Shown here one piece after another: positions 15,701 to 25,384 of a stretch of 39,792 bases of DNA (positions are counted from its first letter, which is position 1; every line of letters begins with the position of its first letter). The DNA is from an uncultured Clostridia bacterium (GTDB lineage Bacteria > Bacillota > Clostridia > Christensenellales > Pumilibacteraceae). The stretch lies in NCBI GenBank assembly GCA_947581755.1, contig CANPVN010000014.1, positions 1-39,792 on the forward strand, read 5' to 3'. The notes below the pieces were generated by a model. The model was given only the letters and a program-made list of their open reading frames with translations, had not been told where the DNA came from and made no database searches. The translations under genes and the position numbers were made by a program.

Positions 15701-18700
15701 CGTGTTGATATTGCCGCATCGGTAGAGTTGTTGGAGCAGAATTCATTCTACGGCATAGATACGCTTAAGATTATAAACTTCATTCCTTGCGAGGCAGGTC
15801 AGGTTGACGGTACGGGCTTGGTAATAAGGCCCGACGCCTTCGGCGGCGAGTCTGGTACCAGATCGAGCGCTTATAGTGTGGAAGAATTGACTTTGCCCAA
15901 GAGATTGACCGAGATAGATATCGAAACGCTTTCGAGTTTCTCTTCTCTCGAAAACATACACGTAGAAGAGGGCGGCTCCGTATATGTGGAATATGACGGT
16001 TTACTTTGCCGCAAGTTGGAAAACGGCACGCTTGAACTTGCCTTTTTCCCGAGAGGACGAGAACTTCCCGACGGTAAATTCTCGGTACCTTCGACAACAA
16101 TATCTTCGATAGGCGAAAAGGCGTTCTTCGAATCCTTCAAAGTCAAAGAAGTCGAGATCCCCGCGCATGTTACCAATATTGCAAGGGACGCTTTCAGAGC
16201 ATGTACCAACATAGAGAAAATAACGTTTATGGGCGACAGCGACTCTCCCGACCTTACGATCGGAGCATACGCATTCTACGGATACAGAAAGGCGCCTGCG
16301 ACGAATTATGCCAATACCGTTTTGGAGTCTCTCACTTTACCCGAGAATCTTGTGTCTTTGGGCGAAGCCGCGTTTGCGCATATGACCAAGCTCACAACGG
16401 TAACCATCAATTCCGATAGAGACGAAGTCAATTTCGCTAAGAATGCATTCGTAGACCCCTTGAACAACGATTATGCAAGTATACAAGTTGCCAATCTCGG
16501 CGCGGGAGTTCCCGCATTTAGCGTAACCGAAGTATTCGGAAAAAATTTGCATGAAGTTCACGTAGCTTCGGGCAACAAACAGTTCTATTCCGATGACAAA
16601 GGCGTGCTTTATAACGCAGCCAAAAATCAACTCTTGTTCTTCCCCACGGATTGGAGCGGAGATTATTCTCTTCTTCCCGAGGTTACATCTATTCCCGCAA
16701 ACTTCTTTGTTAACAGAACGGGACTTACGGGAATAACCCTTCACGAAAACGTGACTTCGATAGGAGAAAAGGCATTCATCGGCTGTACATCTCTTGCAAA
16801 AATAGATTTCGGAACGGGCGGAGAAACTCTTACAATAGGAGCGGAGGCGTTCAGTAACTGCAGAGCATTGCAATCGGTAACTCTTCCCGACAGATTGGAG
16901 GTATTGGGCGACCGCGCCTTCCAGAATTGCACTCTTTTGACGGAAATTGAAATAAAAGCGAATGTAAAATATATCGGACTTTACACAGATGATATGGGAC
17001 ATTCCGACGCATTCTATGTGTTTGACGGTTGTAAAAATCTCACGACGATAAAAATCGATCCCGCAAACCAACACTATGCGATAAAGGACGGAGTGATTTA
17101 TTCGCTTCGCGCCGTAAGAGAAGGCGATACGGTAAAGAATGTTGAAGATACATTGCTTTATTGTCTTCCTTCCACAACCACGGATGTACTCGAGATTCCT
17201 TCCACCGTTCGTACTGTTTCGAGTTGGGCATTCAAGAATGTTACGGGCGTAAAAAAGATTCAATTTACCGATCTTAAGTGGACCGACAATGCCGACGAAG
17301 AAAGTCTCGACAATGCTGTCCTTAAGATAAATTCATACGCATTCGATAATTGTTATGTAAATGAAGGAAATTCCTATCGCGGATTGGAAGAGATCAGATT
17401 CCCCAAGGGACTCGCGGAAATGGAAGTGAACTTTATCGTATCTTGCGGCGCGCTTAAGAAGATCAATGTGCCCAACACCGTAACGACGATTTCTTCTTCG
17501 GCATTCGCTTCTCAAAACTACAGTTTGTCAACCATCGAATTCGACGAATCCGACGAGAACAGTCCCTCGCTCAAAATAGAGGACGGCGCTCGAGGAAACA
17601 GCGGCAGTTCGGGCGCGCCTTCTTTCCGCGGAGCGTTCAGTTATCTTTCCGCATTGAAGGAGATTACTTTCCCCGATCGTCTCGCCTACATCGGCGCTTA
17701 TACGTTTTACTATGCGTCGGGTGGCACGGCTTCCACGAACATTAGTTATATAACGAGCGTCAAATTTGTCGAGTCCGATAAATACGATCTCGAGATAGGA
17801 AACTACGCTTTCTATATGACGAAAGCTCTTACTTCTATTGAATTGCCCGAAGGAACCGACAAAATCGGTGCAAACGCTTTCGCATATTCCGCAATCAAAG
17901 ACTTTGTTTTGCCGTCAAGCGTAACCGTAATAGAAGACAGCGCTTTCGCAAGCGCAAGCATGAATACTTTCTCGGTAAAAGAGGGAAGTTTGCTTTCTTC
18001 TGTCGGAAGCTCTGCTTTTTCTCTTTGTTCAAATCTTGTTTCGGCAACTTTCGATATCACTTCCGAGACAGAACTTACTTTGGGAGATTCACTATTCGCC
18101 ACCGCCAAAAATCTTACAAGTTTCGTCGTTCCTCGAAATGTTATCTCTTTGGGTAACAATATTTTTGCTTCAAGCGGACTTGCCGATATCGAATTTCTTT
18201 CTTCCGTAACGAGAAGCGCAGACGGACTCTCCAAATTACAGTCGATAGGAAATAATGCGTTTGAAAATACCGCATTGACTTCCATAGAGTTCCCCGACAC
18301 CGAAGGCCCTCTTTCGCTCGGCGCCGCAATGTTTACGGGCTGTAAGCAGTTGAATTCGATAGCGTTGTCAAAGACCGTTTCCGAAATAAACAGCCTTATA
18401 CAAGGTTGCGGAACAGTCAAGAAGATAACCGTCGATCCCGAAAACGCTAAGCTCGAAGCGGATCCCGACAATCCTATTATCTATACAAAAAATGAAAACG
18501 GAGAAAGATCGGTATCTCTTATATACGAAGATATAAAGGGAGAAATTGTTCTCGGTGACACCGCAACAACGATTTCCGCAAGCGCATTCGCAAACGTCGG
18601 AAATCTCGAGTCCATTGTGATCCCCGCGTCTGTTCAGACTATCGGAGACTTCGCATTCCAGAACTGCGTAAGCCTCACCAAAGTATCCTTTGCTCCCGGC

Positions 18701-21700
18701 AGCCAGCTCAGAATCATCGGCGTCGGAGCATTCCAGAACTGCTTTAATTTGAAAGAGATCGATTTCTCGAATTGTACCGTGCTTGAAAAATTCAACGGAA
18801 CGGGAACGGCGTCTGCGTATAATACGGATTCCACAAAGACAAAAGCGTATACTTTCCAAAACTGTTATGCGCTTGGTAAGTTGGTTTTTCCCGCAAGCGT
18901 TACACAGTTCGGAAACGCCATGTTTGAAAACTCGGGAGTCACTTCGGTTGATATGTCGGCTTGTACCAAGCTTAAGACTTTCAATTCTACCAACAATAAC
19001 AATAATGGCATATTCTATAAAGCAATAAAACTCAGGGATGTTAAATTGCCTTCGAGTCTTACTTTCCTCGGTACTAACATTTTCGAAGAATGTACCTCTT
19101 TGAGGGAAATCGACTTATCCAATCTTGTTTCGTTGGCTTATTTCGGCAGCAGTGCGACTTCGGCAACAAGTAACGGTTCGAACTCTTTATTCAAAAATTG
19201 TACTTCGCTTAAAAAGGTTACGCTTCCCGAACATATATCCATTATCGGAGGAAATATGTTCGAAAATTGCTCTTCTTTGGATACCGTCAAGAATCTTGAC
19301 AATGTAATAAATTACGGCTCGAATTGCTTTAAGGGCAGCGGCATAGAGAGCTTCACTCTTAAGGGCGGAGTTAAATACAATTCTTCGATGTTCCAGGATT
19401 GCGCGAAACTCAGATCGATAAAGATGGCTCCCGATGTAAATAACATTACCGAATTACCCGGTTCCATGTTCAGAAATTGCGTTTCTTTGAAATCGTTTGA
19501 TTTTGCGCAGTTGACGGGACTTACAAAATTCGGCGGCATAGATGTTTTCCGAGGAAGCGGTTTACAGTCCGTTAACTTAAAGAACAATACCGCGTTGACG
19601 TCGATTACTCAAAAGAATGTTTTCTCGGATTGTCCCAATCTTACCGAAATAGTTTTACCCGACGCGATGAACTATATCGGAACTTATACTTTCCAGAATT
19701 GTACCGCGCTTAAAAAAGTGGATCTTTCCAACTTGACAACGCTTAAATATCTCGGAACTTCGGCTACTGCGGGTAGTACGAGCGGTTCCGCTTATCAGTT
19801 CTCGGGATGTACAAATCTTACATCGGTTATTTTGCCCGCAAGTTGTCAGTATCTTTCGGGATATGTATTCCAGAACTGTTCTTCGCTTAAAGACATCGAC
19901 CTTTCCAATATAGTTCAGATAGGTAACAACTGTTTCGAAAATACCGCGATAACTTCGGTAAGACTTCTTAAGAAAATTTCTTACGGCAGTTGTGTTTATC
20001 AGAATTGCCAAAAACTTACTTCTATCGAATTCGAGGACGGATTTACGGGTATTACTTCGACAATGTTCAAAGGTTGTACCGCTCTTGAAAGCGTCGATCT
20101 TTCTCACGTAGGGGCAACTACTCTTGCAAGTAATATGTTCGAAAATTGTACCTCTCTGCACACCGTAAATCTCGATAACGATAAATTTACTTCTTTGGGA
20201 AGCAACGCATTCAAGGGCTGCGCGAATTTGAAAAATGTCACTTTGCCCGAAACGGTGACTCATGCGGGTCAAAGCACTTTCATGAATTGTACTTCGCTTA
20301 CTACCATAGATTTCAGCAAAACCAAGATAGACAGATTTTCGAGTAGCGCAACAGGCAGATATTCCGATTCAAGCGGAATTTTCGATGGCTGTACCGAATT
20401 GAAAAACGTTATTCTTCCCGCTTCGGGTATTACGCTGATAGGCGATAACGCTTTCAGAAATTGTACTTCGCTTGAGACATTCGATCTTTCCAAAGTTACG
20501 GGAATAGGTTCTATGGCTTTCCAGAATACCGCTATTAAAAAACTCGATCTTTCCTCGCTTGTCAATCTCGAAGCGTCAAGCAATCAATATCCTTTCGCAG
20601 GCTGCGGAAAAATAGAAGACGTACAACTCGGCGGCAATCAGAATTACTCGTTGGCTGAATATTCCGATGATATGTCGGCTTTATTGGACAGCAAGGGCAA
20701 TTTGATTCTCTTAACGATAGACTCGGGTACCGAAGAAAGAACGACTCTCGATTTACAAGGCAAAGAAGTTGCTTTAGGAGCTTATATGTTCAATAATGTA
20801 AGCAAATACAATAAGATTATTCTTCCCGACATCACGGCTATTCCCGATTTTGCATTCTATGGCTGCGGCGCGGATGAGATTGTGCTTCCCGAAACGCTCG
20901 AGACTATCGGAAAACAGGCGTTTGCTTACAGCGCGATAACAAAGGTAACGATTCCCGCTTCGGTTGTGACTATTGGACAGGGAGCCTTCGCTTATTGCGA
21001 AAAACTTACCGACGCCGTATTCCAAAACGGCGAAAACGAGGAATTGACGATTAGTGCCTCAACCAGCGAATACGATGGCGTTGGCAACAGCGGTACTTTC
21101 GAATATTCGGGCATAGAGCGCGTAACGCTTCCGACTCGACTTACAGAAATTTCCAACCGTATGTTCAGACATACCGCTGCGTTCAAGTCCTTCGAAATTC
21201 CCGAGCATATCGTCCGGATAGGTATATATGCTTTCCAATATTCCGCATTCGACTCTGTGGTTATTCCCGCGAATGTAACTTTCGTCGGAGAATCCGCATT
21301 CGAATTCAGCGCTTCTCTTACCAATGCCGAGATACAGGGCAATCCCACTTTGGGCAATGCTATCTTCTCCGAATGTACTTCATTGACAAAGATAAAGCTC
21401 AGCGATGAATTGGAAAATATTCCCAAAATGTTTGCCGAGAAGTGTACTTTGCTTACCGAAGTAAATATGCCCGCCGCTTTGAAGACTATGGATACCAGAT
21501 CTTTCGGAACTACGGGGCTTAGCAAAGTTATTCTTCCCGAGGGCTTTACAGGGTTCTTGGGTATAGATGGCAAAACGCAAAATTCCGACACCTTCACGAA
21601 TTGTCCCAATCTTAAACTTTTGGTTATTCCCGAGACCTGTATATCAATGCAAAAAACCTTTAGCGGTTGTCCTGCGGATATTCAAGTCTATATCGGACAT

Positions 21701-21802
21701 TCCAAATTCGTTGCGATTTCTTTGTTCGGCGTGAATTGGATGAAGGATTTCGATGAGAATAATTTCCACTTCGATTACAAGTACGGCGATCCTATCGCAT
21801 AA
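12752..21802 (+). CDS. Giant BspA-type leucine-rich-repeat surface lipoprotein
   Basis: A 3016-residue (about 330 kDa) exported protein. The signal peptide (residues 1-24) ends at ITVA-Cys25, a near-consensus lipobox, so it is probably lipid-anchored, and there is no LPxTG sorting signal at the end. Domain order: a small beta domain (about 40-115), two Listeria-Bacteroides/InlB-B-type repeats (about 119-187 and 193-263, each with GWY/GWW and YxKF/YAVW), a run of fibronectin-like beta domains (about 265-660, recurring LSWNAIEG/LTWDAV), two more InlB-B-type repeats (about 667-825), then LRR_5 repeats almost to the end. The repeats have the F-x-x-C/N-x-x-L-x-x-I-x-(I/L)P form typical of BspA, with QNCTSL and FENC variants. 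BspA proteins bind host proteins or other microbes; the role here is unknown. Strong ribosome site and a poly-G promoter. Confidence 0.93.
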   Translation: MKRKLTVLLTVLMVLALVMGITVACNPTNQPTNKVPAGPEGGTYYCDDGSDTYHISLKDDSKFTFEVAGENREGDYEFAGTALTMKFSETETISAQLRDYNEMTFTYKNKNYTFLRDVDYTVSFDSIGSAVTDRNVKNGRVLEEPNSPTKSGYFFAGWYEDAQYKTRFNFGSKITGNKTLYGKFVEAIAADPEYTVTFVTGAGATTIEPMQTTGGMIDVLSLKPTKSGAEFLGWWVSHENDPNKLTYKYELETLHEDTTFYAVWSDGNPAVSVKDGEATWTGTGEATVEVTNPDGSKTNPTVSGNKATIAFNATGEYQVKVTVGGKTTTAYYTHNRISRVSVFKTDGDLLQFYKVPEADSYEVTLTHKNGTATLSTQDGGTSNVVGVDFHTYDIPAEGYVFTIRATGNNKKESVSQYTLNRVLDKVTGFNVNNDQELSWNAIEGANYSVRITLDGEEVYSEDRQSEASYNISRLDRGKVVVEVTPKMFGWNSPEVTTYNYDKLKLSGVKNIEFGDNDTLTWDAVKDALGYELTINGKPHRTGSPMFQLKEDYLEGADRLEITIRATAATSINDSPESDKIIVVAGAMGDVYYNEGILSWDAVFGVREFGITINDEEEIIVKTKTNSTPIKLVAKTNNITVRIIKEDFKESSAKTTVIADEISFERGFVAEPIPSLFKVKGDPIDLTTELIGNATERFGYDFVGWYGADGRPYEDTEFAGGDMTLTANWQAYSISVKFDLGDYANEKGTEDEFLNYTIDFESENFEMPVPTSSRSDYAFEGWYWNDINFNNSLNKLTDQHGVGVSRFNQFDSSASRTKTLYAKWVQIFDFEKQSDDTWLVKKNRNIGLVTEVTIPETYVDTNGEAKLVTSVSDFTDSINLVKISIPDTIRNINLGDDAAAFKGCYNLSEVEIRYTGNAVTKNYTSIDGVLFANVEEEPKTLVYYPLGKIYHDTYYKVPYGTVTIANGAFYNSGSAPVGYAKTLERVDIAASVELLEQNSFYGIDTLKIINFIPCEAGQVDGTGLVIRPDAFGGESGTRSSAYSVEELTLPKRLTEIDIETLSSFSSLENIHVEEGGSVYVEYDGLLCRKLENGTLELAFFPRGRELPDGKFSVPSTTISSIGEKAFFESFKVKEVEIPAHVTNIARDAFRACTNIEKITFMGDSDSPDLTIGAYAFYGYRKAPATNYANTVLESLTLPENLVSLGEAAFAHMTKLTTVTINSDRDEVNFAKNAFVDPLNNDYASIQVANLGAGVPAFSVTEVFGKNLHEVHVASGNKQFYSDDKGVLYNAAKNQLLFFPTDWSGDYSLLPEVTSIPANFFVNRTGLTGITLHENVTSIGEKAFIGCTSLAKIDFGTGGETLTIGAEAFSNCRALQSVTLPDRLEVLGDRAFQNCTLLTEIEIKANVKYIGLYTDDMGHSDAFYVFDGCKNLTTIKIDPANQHYAIKDGVIYSLRAVREGDTVKNVEDTLLYCLPSTTTDVLEIPSTVRTVSSWAFKNVTGVKKIQFTDLKWTDNADEESLDNAVLKINSYAFDNCYVNEGNSYRGLEEIRFPKGLAEMEVNFIVSCGALKKINVPNTVTTISSSAFASQNYSLSTIEFDESDENSPSLKIEDGARGNSGSSGAPSFRGAFSYLSALKEITFPDRLAYIGAYTFYYASGGTASTNISYITSVKFVESDKYDLEIGNYAFYMTKALTSIELPEGTDKIGANAFAYSAIKDFVLPSSVTVIEDSAFASASMNTFSVKEGSLLSSVGSSAFSLCSNLVSATFDITSETELTLGDSLFATAKNLTSFVVPRNVISLGNNIFASSGLADIEFLSSVTRSADGLSKLQSIGNNAFENTALTSIEFPDTEGPLSLGAAMFTGCKQLNSIALSKTVSEINSLIQGCGTVKKITVDPENAKLEADPDNPIIYTKNENGERSVSLIYEDIKGEIVLGDTATTISASAFANVGNLESIVIPASVQTIGDFAFQNCVSLTKVSFAPGSQLRIIGVGAFQNCFNLKEIDFSNCTVLEKFNGTGTASAYNTDSTKTKAYTFQNCYALGKLVFPASVTQFGNAMFENSGVTSVDMSACTKLKTFNSTNNNNNGIFYKAIKLRDVKLPSSLTFLGTNIFEECTSLREIDLSNLVSLAYFGSSATSATSNGSNSLFKNCTSLKKVTLPEHISIIGGNMFENCSSLDTVKNLDNVINYGSNCFKGSGIESFTLKGGVKYNSSMFQDCAKLRSIKMAPDVNNITELPGSMFRNCVSLKSFDFAQLTGLTKFGGIDVFRGSGLQSVNLKNNTALTSITQKNVFSDCPNLTEIVLPDAMNYIGTYTFQNCTALKKVDLSNLTTLKYLGTSATAGSTSGSAYQFSGCTNLTSVILPASCQYLSGYVFQNCSSLKDIDLSNIVQIGNNCFENTAITSVRLLKKISYGSCVYQNCQKLTSIEFEDGFTGITSTMFKGCTALESVDLSHVGATTLASNMFENCTSLHTVNLDNDKFTSLGSNAFKGCANLKNVTLPETVTHAGQSTFMNCTSLTTIDFSKTKIDRFSSSATGRYSDSSGIFDGCTELKNVILPASGITLIGDNAFRNCTSLETFDLSKVTGIGSMAFQNTAIKKLDLSSLVNLEASSNQYPFAGCGKIEDVQLGGNQNYSLAEYSDDMSALLDSKGNLILLTIDSGTEERTTLDLQGKEVALGAYMFNNVSKYNKIILPDITAIPDFAFYGCGADEIVLPETLETIGKQAFAYSAITKVTIPASVVTIGQGAFAYCEKLTDAVFQNGENEELTISASTSEYDGVGNSGTFEYSGIERVTLPTRLTEISNRMFRHTAAFKSFEIPEHIVRIGIYAFQYSAFDSVVIPANVTFVGESAFEFSASLTNAEIQGNPTLGNAIFSECTSLTKIKLSDELENIPKMFAEKCTLLTEVNMPAALKTMDTRSFGTTGLSKVILPEGFTGFLGIDGKTQNSDTFTNCPNLKLLVIPETCISMQKTFSGCPADIQVYIGHSKFVAISLFGVNWMKDFDENNFHFDYKYGDPIA

Positions 21803-21851
21803 AAAATTCCCATGATAAAAAATATTCCGAAACGAAAATGTTTCGGGTAAC

Positions 21852-21884
21852 AAAAATGCCTCGGATTTCCGAGGCATTTTTGTA
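21852..21884. terminator. Bidirectional terminator between the giant LRR gene and proS
   Basis: AAAAATGCCTCGG (21852-21864) and CCGAGGCATTTTT (21869-21881) are perfect 13-bp arms with a 4-nt loop, symmetric for both converging genes. Confidence 0.85.
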
Positions 21885-21926
21885 TACAAAAAAGGGAGAT
21901 TAAAAAAAGATAAAAGAGGTAAAAAA

Positions 21927-23363
21927 TCAATACGCTTTTCCGAAGTAAATTTTATGTTTGGCTTTTTTGCCGCAACACACGCATTTGTCTCCGACGGGAG
22001 TCTGATCGAAGGGCATATTTCTCGACGATGCGTTTGTAAGTTCTTTTATTTTGTCCTCACATTCTCTGTCTCCGCACCACATTGTCAGCGCGAAGTTGCC
22101 GTCATCGACGGTCTTTTTGAGTTCGTCGAGATTTTCGACTTGTTTGATATGCGAATTCATGAAATTCAATGCTTTTTCGTACATGCCGTCGTGGATCTGC
22201 TTCAACAGTTTGGGCATTTCTTCGACTATCGAGTCTATGGGAAGAGTTTGCTTCTCTCCGTTATCGCGACGCGCCAACGTCACTATTCCGTTTTCTATGT
22301 CGCGCGGACCTATTTCAAGTCTTACGGGTACGCCTTTCATCTCGTATTCGTTGAATTTCCAACCTGCGGAATTGTCGCTGTCATCGAGGGAAACCCGTAT
22401 TCCCGCTTTATCGAGATTTGCTTTTATTTCGGCGGCTTTATCGAGGACTCCCGATTTATGTTGGGCGATGGGAATTATAACGACTTGATAGGGCGCCACA
22501 TAGGGCGGGAGACACAGCCCTCTCTGATCTCCGTGTACCATTATTATTGCGCCTATAAGTCTCGTCGAAGCGCCCCAGGAAGAAGTCGATACATATTTAT
22601 GCGTTCCGTCCTTATCCAAAAATTTGATATTGAAGGCTTCTGCAAAATTATGACCGAAGAAGTGGGTGGTTCCCGCTTGCAGGCTCTTTCCGTCCTTCAT
22701 CATGGCTTCCATCGAGTAGGTTGCTATTGCGCCCGCAAATTTTTCTTTCTCGCTCTTTTTACCGATAAGCACGGGCATTGCCAGCACGTTGCGAGCGAAC
22801 TCCTCGTACAGATGAAGAATTTTGATTGTTTCTTCTTCTGCTTCCTCGTCGGTTGCATGCGCGGTATGACCTTCTTGCCATAAAAATTCGCTTGTGCGAA
22901 GGAAAGGTCTTGTCGTCTTTTCCCAGCGCATTACATTTGCCCATTGATTGATAAGCACGGGCAGATCTCGATATGACTGTATCCATTTGGAATACATCTG
23001 ACCGATTATTGTTTCGCTTGTGGGACGAATTACAAGTTTTTCGCTCAACTCTTCTCCGCCTGCGTGAGTCACTATGGCGACTTCGGGAGCGAAGCCCTCG
23101 ACATGTTCGGCTTCTTTCATTAAAAAGCTGTAGGGAATGAGCAGCGGGAAATAGGCGTTGCGGTGTCCCGTAGCCTTGATTCTGTCGTCCATTTCTTTTT
23201 GAATGGCTTCCCATATAGCGTAGCCGTAAGGACGTATTACCATAGTCCCTTTCACGGGGCCGTAATCCACAAGTTGCGCTTTAAGTACAACGTCTGTATA
23301 CCACTGAGGAAAATCGGTTTCGAAGTCCGCAATTTCCTTAACAAATTCCTTTTCTTTAGACAT
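21927..23363 (-). CDS. proS: Prolyl-tRNA synthetase, archaeal/eukaryote-like short type
   Basis: A 478-residue class II synthetase that charges tRNA-Pro. It lacks the editing insertion of the long bacterial ProRS. The catalytic core shows RPTSE (113-117), motif 2 (MRWEKTTRPFLRTSEFLWQE, about 145-164) and motif 3 (GLCLPPYVAPYQVVIIPI). The extra C-terminal domain carries four Cys (430, 435, 461, 464), the zinc-site arrangement of archaeal-type ProRS, and ends in the characteristic Tyr. This form occurs in several bacterial groups including clostridia. The ATG has AAGGAG 11 nt upstream. The leader is too short for a T-box. It is monocistronic, ending at the shared terminator. Confidence 0.96.
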   Translation of the reverse strand: MSKEKEFVKEIADFETDFPQWYTDVVLKAQLVDYGPVKGTMVIRPYGYAIWEAIQKEMDDRIKATGHRNAYFPLLIPYSFLMKEAEHVEGFAPEVAIVTHAGGEELSEKLVIRPTSETIIGQMYSKWIQSYRDLPVLINQWANVMRWEKTTRPFLRTSEFLWQEGHTAHATDEEAEEETIKILHLYEEFARNVLAMPVLIGKKSEKEKFAGAIATYSMEAMMKDGKSLQAGTTHFFGHNFAEAFNIKFLDKDGTHKYVSTSSWGASTRLIGAIIMVHGDQRGLCLPPYVAPYQVVIIPIAQHKSGVLDKAAEIKANLDKAGIRVSLDDSDNSAGWKFNEYEMKGVPVRLEIGPRDIENGIVTLARRDNGEKQTLPIDSIVEEMPKLLKQIHDGMYEKALNFMNSHIKQVENLDELKKTVDDGNFALTMWCGDRECEDKIKELTNASSRNMPFDQTPVGDKCVCCGKKAKHKIYFGKAY

Positions 23364-23395
23364 TGATTGAGAATCTCCTTATGATACTATCCTCA

Positions 23396-23424
23396 ATTAT
23401 ATATTTTTGCAAGCGTTTTGTCAA
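23396..23424 (-). promoter_or_regulatory. Consensus promoter of proS
   Basis: On the minus strand there is TTGACA (23424-23419), a 17-bp spacer and TATAAT (23401-23396). Confidence 0.85.
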
Positions 23425-23476
23425 CAAGATAACCAATCTATCTCTCTATTAACATTCCACTTAAATAAATAAGTTA

Positions 23477-23487
23477 TATAATATAAT
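23477..23487 (+). promoter_or_regulatory. Likely -10 region of the second LRR lipoprotein gene
   Basis: Two overlapping TATAAT hexamers (23477-23482 and 23482-23487) precede an AAGGAGACGGAG ribosome site. No good -35 is found at normal spacing, so an activator or another sigma factor may be needed. Confidence 0.35.
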
Positions 23488-23506
23488 TACAAGGAGACGG
23501 AGCATT

Positions 23507-25384
23507 ATGAAAAAATTCTCAATTATATTGACGCTGTTGATCTCGATAACGCTTTTTGCCTGCGCGCCCGAGAACACGCAAGTGATAATACGTCTTGACG
23601 GCGAGATGAAGACAAGTTACGAGGTCGGAGACGACTCTCTCGATTTCGGCGATCTCAACGTGCTTATAATCGAGGATACAAAGAGGACTTCCGTTCCCGT
23701 GACGGCGGATATGATAAGCGGCGATTACAATTTGAACGCCGTCGGAGTTTATACTATTTATGTAAATTACGGCGACGATCGTTTCTCCATAGAAATATCC
23801 GTCTCCGAGCCTGACATAGCAAACATAATGCTCACTTTCCCGATAGGTTATTCTTTCGATTGGTTCGAAGGCGACAAGCCCGATTTCGACTCGGTAAAGT
23901 TGCTTGTCGAGTTCGTAAACGGTAAGTCGGTGACTTATCCCGTGACCGCGGATATGTTCCCCGAACTCGATACGACACGTTTGGGCGATCAGACGGTGTT
24001 TGTAAGATACGGCGGCAAGGAAGATTCTTTCACGGTGGTTATCCACGAACTTAATATATCGGGTTCTGCGATATTGACCGAGAATTTTTCTGCCGAATTT
24101 TTGCAGTACTCCGAAGCGAACTTCGACGGTTTGAAAATTCGTCTCGATTTCAGCGACGACAGAATTTCCGAGGGGACTCGCAGCATAGAATACGACGTTA
24201 CTTCGAATATGGTTACCGATTTCGATACTTCGGAAGCGGGCCCCAAAGAGTTTACCGTAACTTTCCGAGGCTGCGTTCAACATGTACCCTACGAAGTTAT
24301 TGCGTTGCCCGAGGCTATGGGCGAGGAAAACTTCATTTTCGAGTTGGACGAGTGGGGCGGCTATTCCATCGCCTTGCGTTCCGACGTGAAACTCGAAGGC
24401 AAGGTGATTTTGCCTCGTAAGCACGAGGATCTGTTTGTTACCTCGATAAAAGAAGAGGGTTTTGTAAATTGTGTCGCCACGGAAATAGAACTCTTCCGTA
24501 CGGTAAAAGCCATAGGAAACGACGCTTTTAAGAACAGCGCGCTTACTTCGATAAATCTCGGACAAATTTCCTATATCGGCGAGGGGGCTTTCGAGGATTG
24601 CCGCTCTTTATCGCAAGCGGATTTGACCGAGGCTGTCGTCATCGAGTCGCGTGCGTTCGAAAATTGCGTTGCGCTCGAAGAGGTAATAGGCGGTTCGCTT
24701 GTTGCTCGAGTGGGAGACAGAGCCTTTTTCAACGCATCCTCTCTTTCCGCCGTGACATTCGACAATATGTCTCTTGCGGGGGACAGCACTTTCTCTTATT
24801 GCGCGTCCTTGACTTCGGTATCTTTGAAGGGCATAAAAGAACTCGGTTCCGCCGCCTTTTCTCATTGCGGCGCGCTTTCCCAAGTCACTCTTTCTCAAAT
24901 TCTCGAGACGATAGGCGCGCGAGCGTTTAATTATTGCGCTTCTCTCGCAACTTTGGCATTGCCCGATTCTTTGCGCGTTTTGGGCGAGGGAGTGTTTGAT
25001 AACTGTACTTCGTTGACTACGATATCTCTTCCTTCTGTTATAGAGTTGCCCGCATTTACTTTCAATAATTGTGTGGCGCTGAGTCAAGTTGTTTTGTCCG
25101 AAAAACTCGAAAGGATAGGCGATTATGCCTTCTTCGGTTGCAAAGCCTTGCGCTCTCTTTCGCTTCCCGAAAGTTTGCTTTATATAGGGACTTCGGCATT
25201 CGGTGGGTGTCTTTCTCTTTCGCACATAGTGATACCTGCGTCATGCGTTCTCTCCGACGCGGTGTTTGTGAATTGGGGGGAGACGCAGACAATAGAACTT
25301 TCCGTGGATCGCACAACGGCGCAAGAAAAATTTGACGATAATTGGGATTTCGGAACGCTTGCCGATATTATCTATAAGGTTTGA
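23507..25384 (+). CDS. Lipoprotein with Ig-like domains and BspA-type leucine-rich repeats
   Basis: A 625-residue exported protein. The signal peptide ends with LFA-Cys19, a consensus lipobox. Three bacterial Ig-like (Big_3-type) domains follow at about 30-100, 105-182 and 184-268, recognised by the recurring PVTADM and TSNM strand with GVYTIYV/GDQTVFV/GPKEFTV. From about 290 to 600 come LRR_5 repeats (IGEGAFEDCRSLSQADL, LGEGVFDNCTSLTTISLP), closely resembling those of the giant protein on the other side of proS. It ends with a short non-repeat tail. A surface adhesin or ligand-binding role is likely from family precedent. The last 13 nt overlap the end of the gene on the opposite strand, with no terminator between. 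Confidence 0.92.
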   Translation: MKKFSIILTLLISITLFACAPENTQVIIRLDGEMKTSYEVGDDSLDFGDLNVLIIEDTKRTSVPVTADMISGDYNLNAVGVYTIYVNYGDDRFSIEISVSEPDIANIMLTFPIGYSFDWFEGDKPDFDSVKLLVEFVNGKSVTYPVTADMFPELDTTRLGDQTVFVRYGGKEDSFTVVIHELNISGSAILTENFSAEFLQYSEANFDGLKIRLDFSDDRISEGTRSIEYDVTSNMVTDFDTSEAGPKEFTVTFRGCVQHVPYEVIALPEAMGEENFIFELDEWGGYSIALRSDVKLEGKVILPRKHEDLFVTSIKEEGFVNCVATEIELFRTVKAIGNDAFKNSALTSINLGQISYIGEGAFEDCRSLSQADLTEAVVIESRAFENCVALEEVIGGSLVARVGDRAFFNASSLSAVTFDNMSLAGDSTFSYCASLTSVSLKGIKELGSAAFSHCGALSQVTLSQILETIGARAFNYCASLATLALPDSLRVLGEGVFDNCTSLTTISLPSVIELPAFTFNNCVALSQVVLSEKLERIGDYAFFGCKALRSLSLPESLLYIGTSAFGGCLSLSHIVIPASCVLSDAVFVNWGETQTIELSVDRTTAQEKFDDNWDFGTLADIIYKV

